A stretch of 64,000 bases of DNA from Nematostella vectensis (Eukaryota > Cnidaria > Anthozoa > Actiniaria > Edwardsiidae). Where the stretch lies: NCBI RefSeq assembly GCF_932526225.1, contig NC_064039.1, positions 13,782,139 through 13,846,138 on the forward strand, written 5' to 3'. The notes below the pieces were generated by a model. That model was not told where the DNA came from and made no database searches. It worked only from the letters and a program-made list of their open reading frames with translations. Below are positions 61,790-64,000 of the stretch, one piece after another (within the stretch, counting starts at the first letter, position 1; each line of letters starts with the position of its first letter). Made by a program: the position numbers and the translations under genes.

Positions 61790-62115
61790 ACAATGCCTCT
61801 GTCATATTTCCTAGAACTACAGTATAGCTAAGGTGGTGGTTATATTTCCTAGAACTACACTATAGCTAAGGTGGTGGTCTTATTTCCTAGAACTACAGTG
61901 TAGCTAAGGTGGTGGTCATATTTCCTAGAACTACAGTATAGCTAAGGTGATGGTCTTATTTCCTAGAACTACAGTGTAGCTAAGGTGGTGGTCATATTTC
62001 CTAGAACTACAGTATAGCTAAGGTGGTGGTCTTATTTCCTAGAACTACAGTATAGCTAAGGTGGTGGTTATATTTCCTAGAACTACAGTATAGCTAAGGT
62101 GGTGGTCATAATGGC
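61790..62115. repeat. ~38-bp minisatellite in fucosidase intron 3
   Basis: About eight units of 'tatttcctagaactacagta' plus 'tagctaaggtggtggtca'. The 'ggtggtggtcata' core is shared with the next array, so the two probably have a common origin. Confidence 0.93.
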
Positions 62116-62124
62116 CAGAACTGT

Positions 62125-63950
62125 TGTTATGGTGGTGGTCATATTTGCTATAGTGGTGGTCATATTTGCTATAGTGGTGGTCATTTTATTTTTATTTCAT
62201 TGACTTCGCCACAAGTTGCAGGGTTACCACAACAGCATAGCCATTAGCTTGGGCGGTGGTCATATTTAACATGGATGTGGTAGGGTGGTGGTCATATTTA
62301 ACATGGATGTGGTAGGGTGGTGGTCATATTTAACATGGATGTGGTAGGGTGGTGGTCGTATTTAACATGGATGTGGTAGGGTGGTGGTCATATTTAACAT
62401 GGATGTGGTAGGGTGGTGGTCATATTTAACATGGATGTGGTAGGGTGGTGGTCATATTTAACATGGATGTGGTAGGGTGGTGGTCGTATTTAACATGGAT
62501 GTGGTAGGGTGGTGGTCATATTCAACAGGGATGTGGTAGGGTAGTGGTCATATTTAACAGGGCTATGGTAGGGTGGTGGTCATATTTAACATGGATGTGG
62601 TAGGGTGGTGGTCATATTTAACATGGATGTGGTAGGGTGGTGGTCATATTTAACAGGGCTATGAATGGGGTAGTGGTCATATTTAACAGGGCTATGAATG
62701 GGGTAGTGGTCATATTTAACCGGGCTATGAATGGGGTAGAGGTCATATTTAACAGGGCTATGGTAGGGTGGTGGTCATATTTAACAGGGCTGTGGTAGGG
62801 TGGTGGTCATATTTAACAGGGCTGTGGTAGGGTGGTGGTCATATTTAACAGGGCTATGAATGGGGTAGTGGTCATATTTAACAGGGCTATGAATGGGGTA
62901 GTGGTCATATTTAACAGGGCTATGAATGGGGTAGTGGTCATATTTAACAGGCCTGTGGTAGGGTGGTGGTCATATTTAACAGGCCTGTGGTAGGGTGGTG
63001 GTCATATTTAACAGGGCTGTGGTAGAATGGTGGTCATATTTAACAGGCCTGTGGTAGGGTGGTGGTCATATTTAACAGGGCTGTGGTAGAATGGTGGTCA
63101 TATTTAACAGGGATGTGGTAGGGTGGTGGTCATATTTATCAGGGATGTGGTAGGGTGGTGGTCATATTTAACAGGGCTTTGGTAGGGTGGTGGTGATGTT
63201 TAACAGGGCTGTGGTAGGGTGGTGGTCATATTTAACAGGGCTGTGGTAGGGTGGTGGTCATATTTAACAGGGCTGTGGTAGGGTGGTGGTCATATTTAAC
63301 AGGGATGTAGTAGGTTGCCAGGGCATTACCTTGGGTGGTAGTCATAAAAAATGGCTGTTGCTAGGGTGATGGTCATTTATTAAATGGTGCATTTAGCTTG
63401 GGTGGTGGTTATATTTAACAGGGCATTAACTAAGGGCAGTAGTTATTCTAGCCAGAATATCAGCTAAGGGATGTGGTCATATTTAACAGGGCTGTGGTAG
63501 AATATTGGTCATATTTAACAGGGCTATGAATGGGGTAGTGGTCATATTTAACAGGGCTATGAATGGGGTAGTGGTCATATTTAACAGGGCTGTGGTAAGG
63601 TGGTGGTCATATTTAACAGGGCTGTGGATAGGGTAGTGGTCATATTTAACAGGGCTATGAATGGGGTGTGGTCGTATTTAACAGGGCTGTGGATAGGGTA
63701 GTGGTCATATTTAACAGGGCTGTGGTAAGGTGGTGGTCATATTTAACAGGGCTGTGGTAGAATGGTGGTCATATTTAACAGGGCTATGAATGGGGTGTGG
63801 TCGTATTTAACAGGGCTGTGATAGGGTGGTGGTCATATTCAACAGGGCTGTGGTAGAATGGTGGTCATATTTAACAGGGCTATGAATGGGGTAGTGGTCA
63901 TATTTAACAGGGCTGTGGTTAGGTTAGTGATCATGCTGTATGTATTTGCC
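62125..63950. repeat. ~32-bp minisatellite in fucosidase intron 3
   Basis: More than 50 units of 'ggtggtggtcatatttaaca' plus '(t/g)ggatgtggtag' are present, with a 'gctatgaatggggtagtgg' subtype. The array runs almost to the window end, so the fourth exon of the fucosidase lies outside. Confidence 0.95.
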
Positions 63951-64000
63951 AGCACTGTACTGTAGCTATGATCTCAAATTACTAGTTTGTTCTTTTCGAT

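Overview
This is eukaryotic, intron-rich animal DNA, most likely from an anthozoan cnidarian (sea anemone or coral type). The basis is mosaic secreted proteins (PAN, EGF, pentraxin and discoidin modules) in exons with GT-AG borders and consistent phases, a GH29 fucosidase gene, many small inverted-repeat transposons, an element with hammerhead ribozymes, and roughly 28 kb of tandem repeats. The organism is inferred from style, not proven. There is no bacterial gene, operon, rRNA or CRISPR array.

Layout. 1-2150 has little coding content, apart from a possible tiny first exon of a leftward gene at 647-662. 2694-9349 is the 3' part of pentraxin-repeat gene 'A'. 11517-12090 is a small mobile element with two hammerhead ribozymes, 43-bp inverted ends and an 11-bp target duplication. 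12710-17714 is a complete five-exon gene 'B' (signal peptide, PAN, EGF, discoidin). 18265-25005 is a 29-bp-unit minisatellite. 25872-31242 is a candidate autonomous DNA transposon: a chromodomain gene (+) and a nine-exon transposase-like gene (-) meet tail to tail inside short inverted repeats. 31243-33835 holds diverged duplications. About 33912-47603 is gene 'C' (signal peptide, PAN, EGF, four pentraxin modules). Its 3' half is paralogous to gene A; its introns carry a 2.8-kb hexamer array, a 1.2-kb transposon and several minisatellites. 48915-57270 is the same 29-bp minisatellite in the opposite orientation. 60007 onward is the 5' part of an alpha-L-fucosidase gene, cut by the window end inside a minisatellite-filled intron.

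How it fits together. A, B and C look like a local family of secreted recognition or adhesion proteins built by exon shuffling and tandem duplication. A and C are a patchwork: some exons are nearly identical and others clearly diverged, which suggests gene conversion.

The least expected pattern is that several intronic minisatellites begin at, and repeatedly copy, an exon-intron boundary. There is a 41-bp array repeating the GGTAAGAT donor, a roughly 40-bp array repeating an acceptor plus the first exon codons, a roughly 40-bp array repeating a GGTAAGG donor, and a 20-bp array that starts at the last codons and stop of gene B. This creates many decoy splice sites beside the real ones. Exon phases were checked by hand and close correctly in every gene model. 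Family names rest on motif recognition without database searches.
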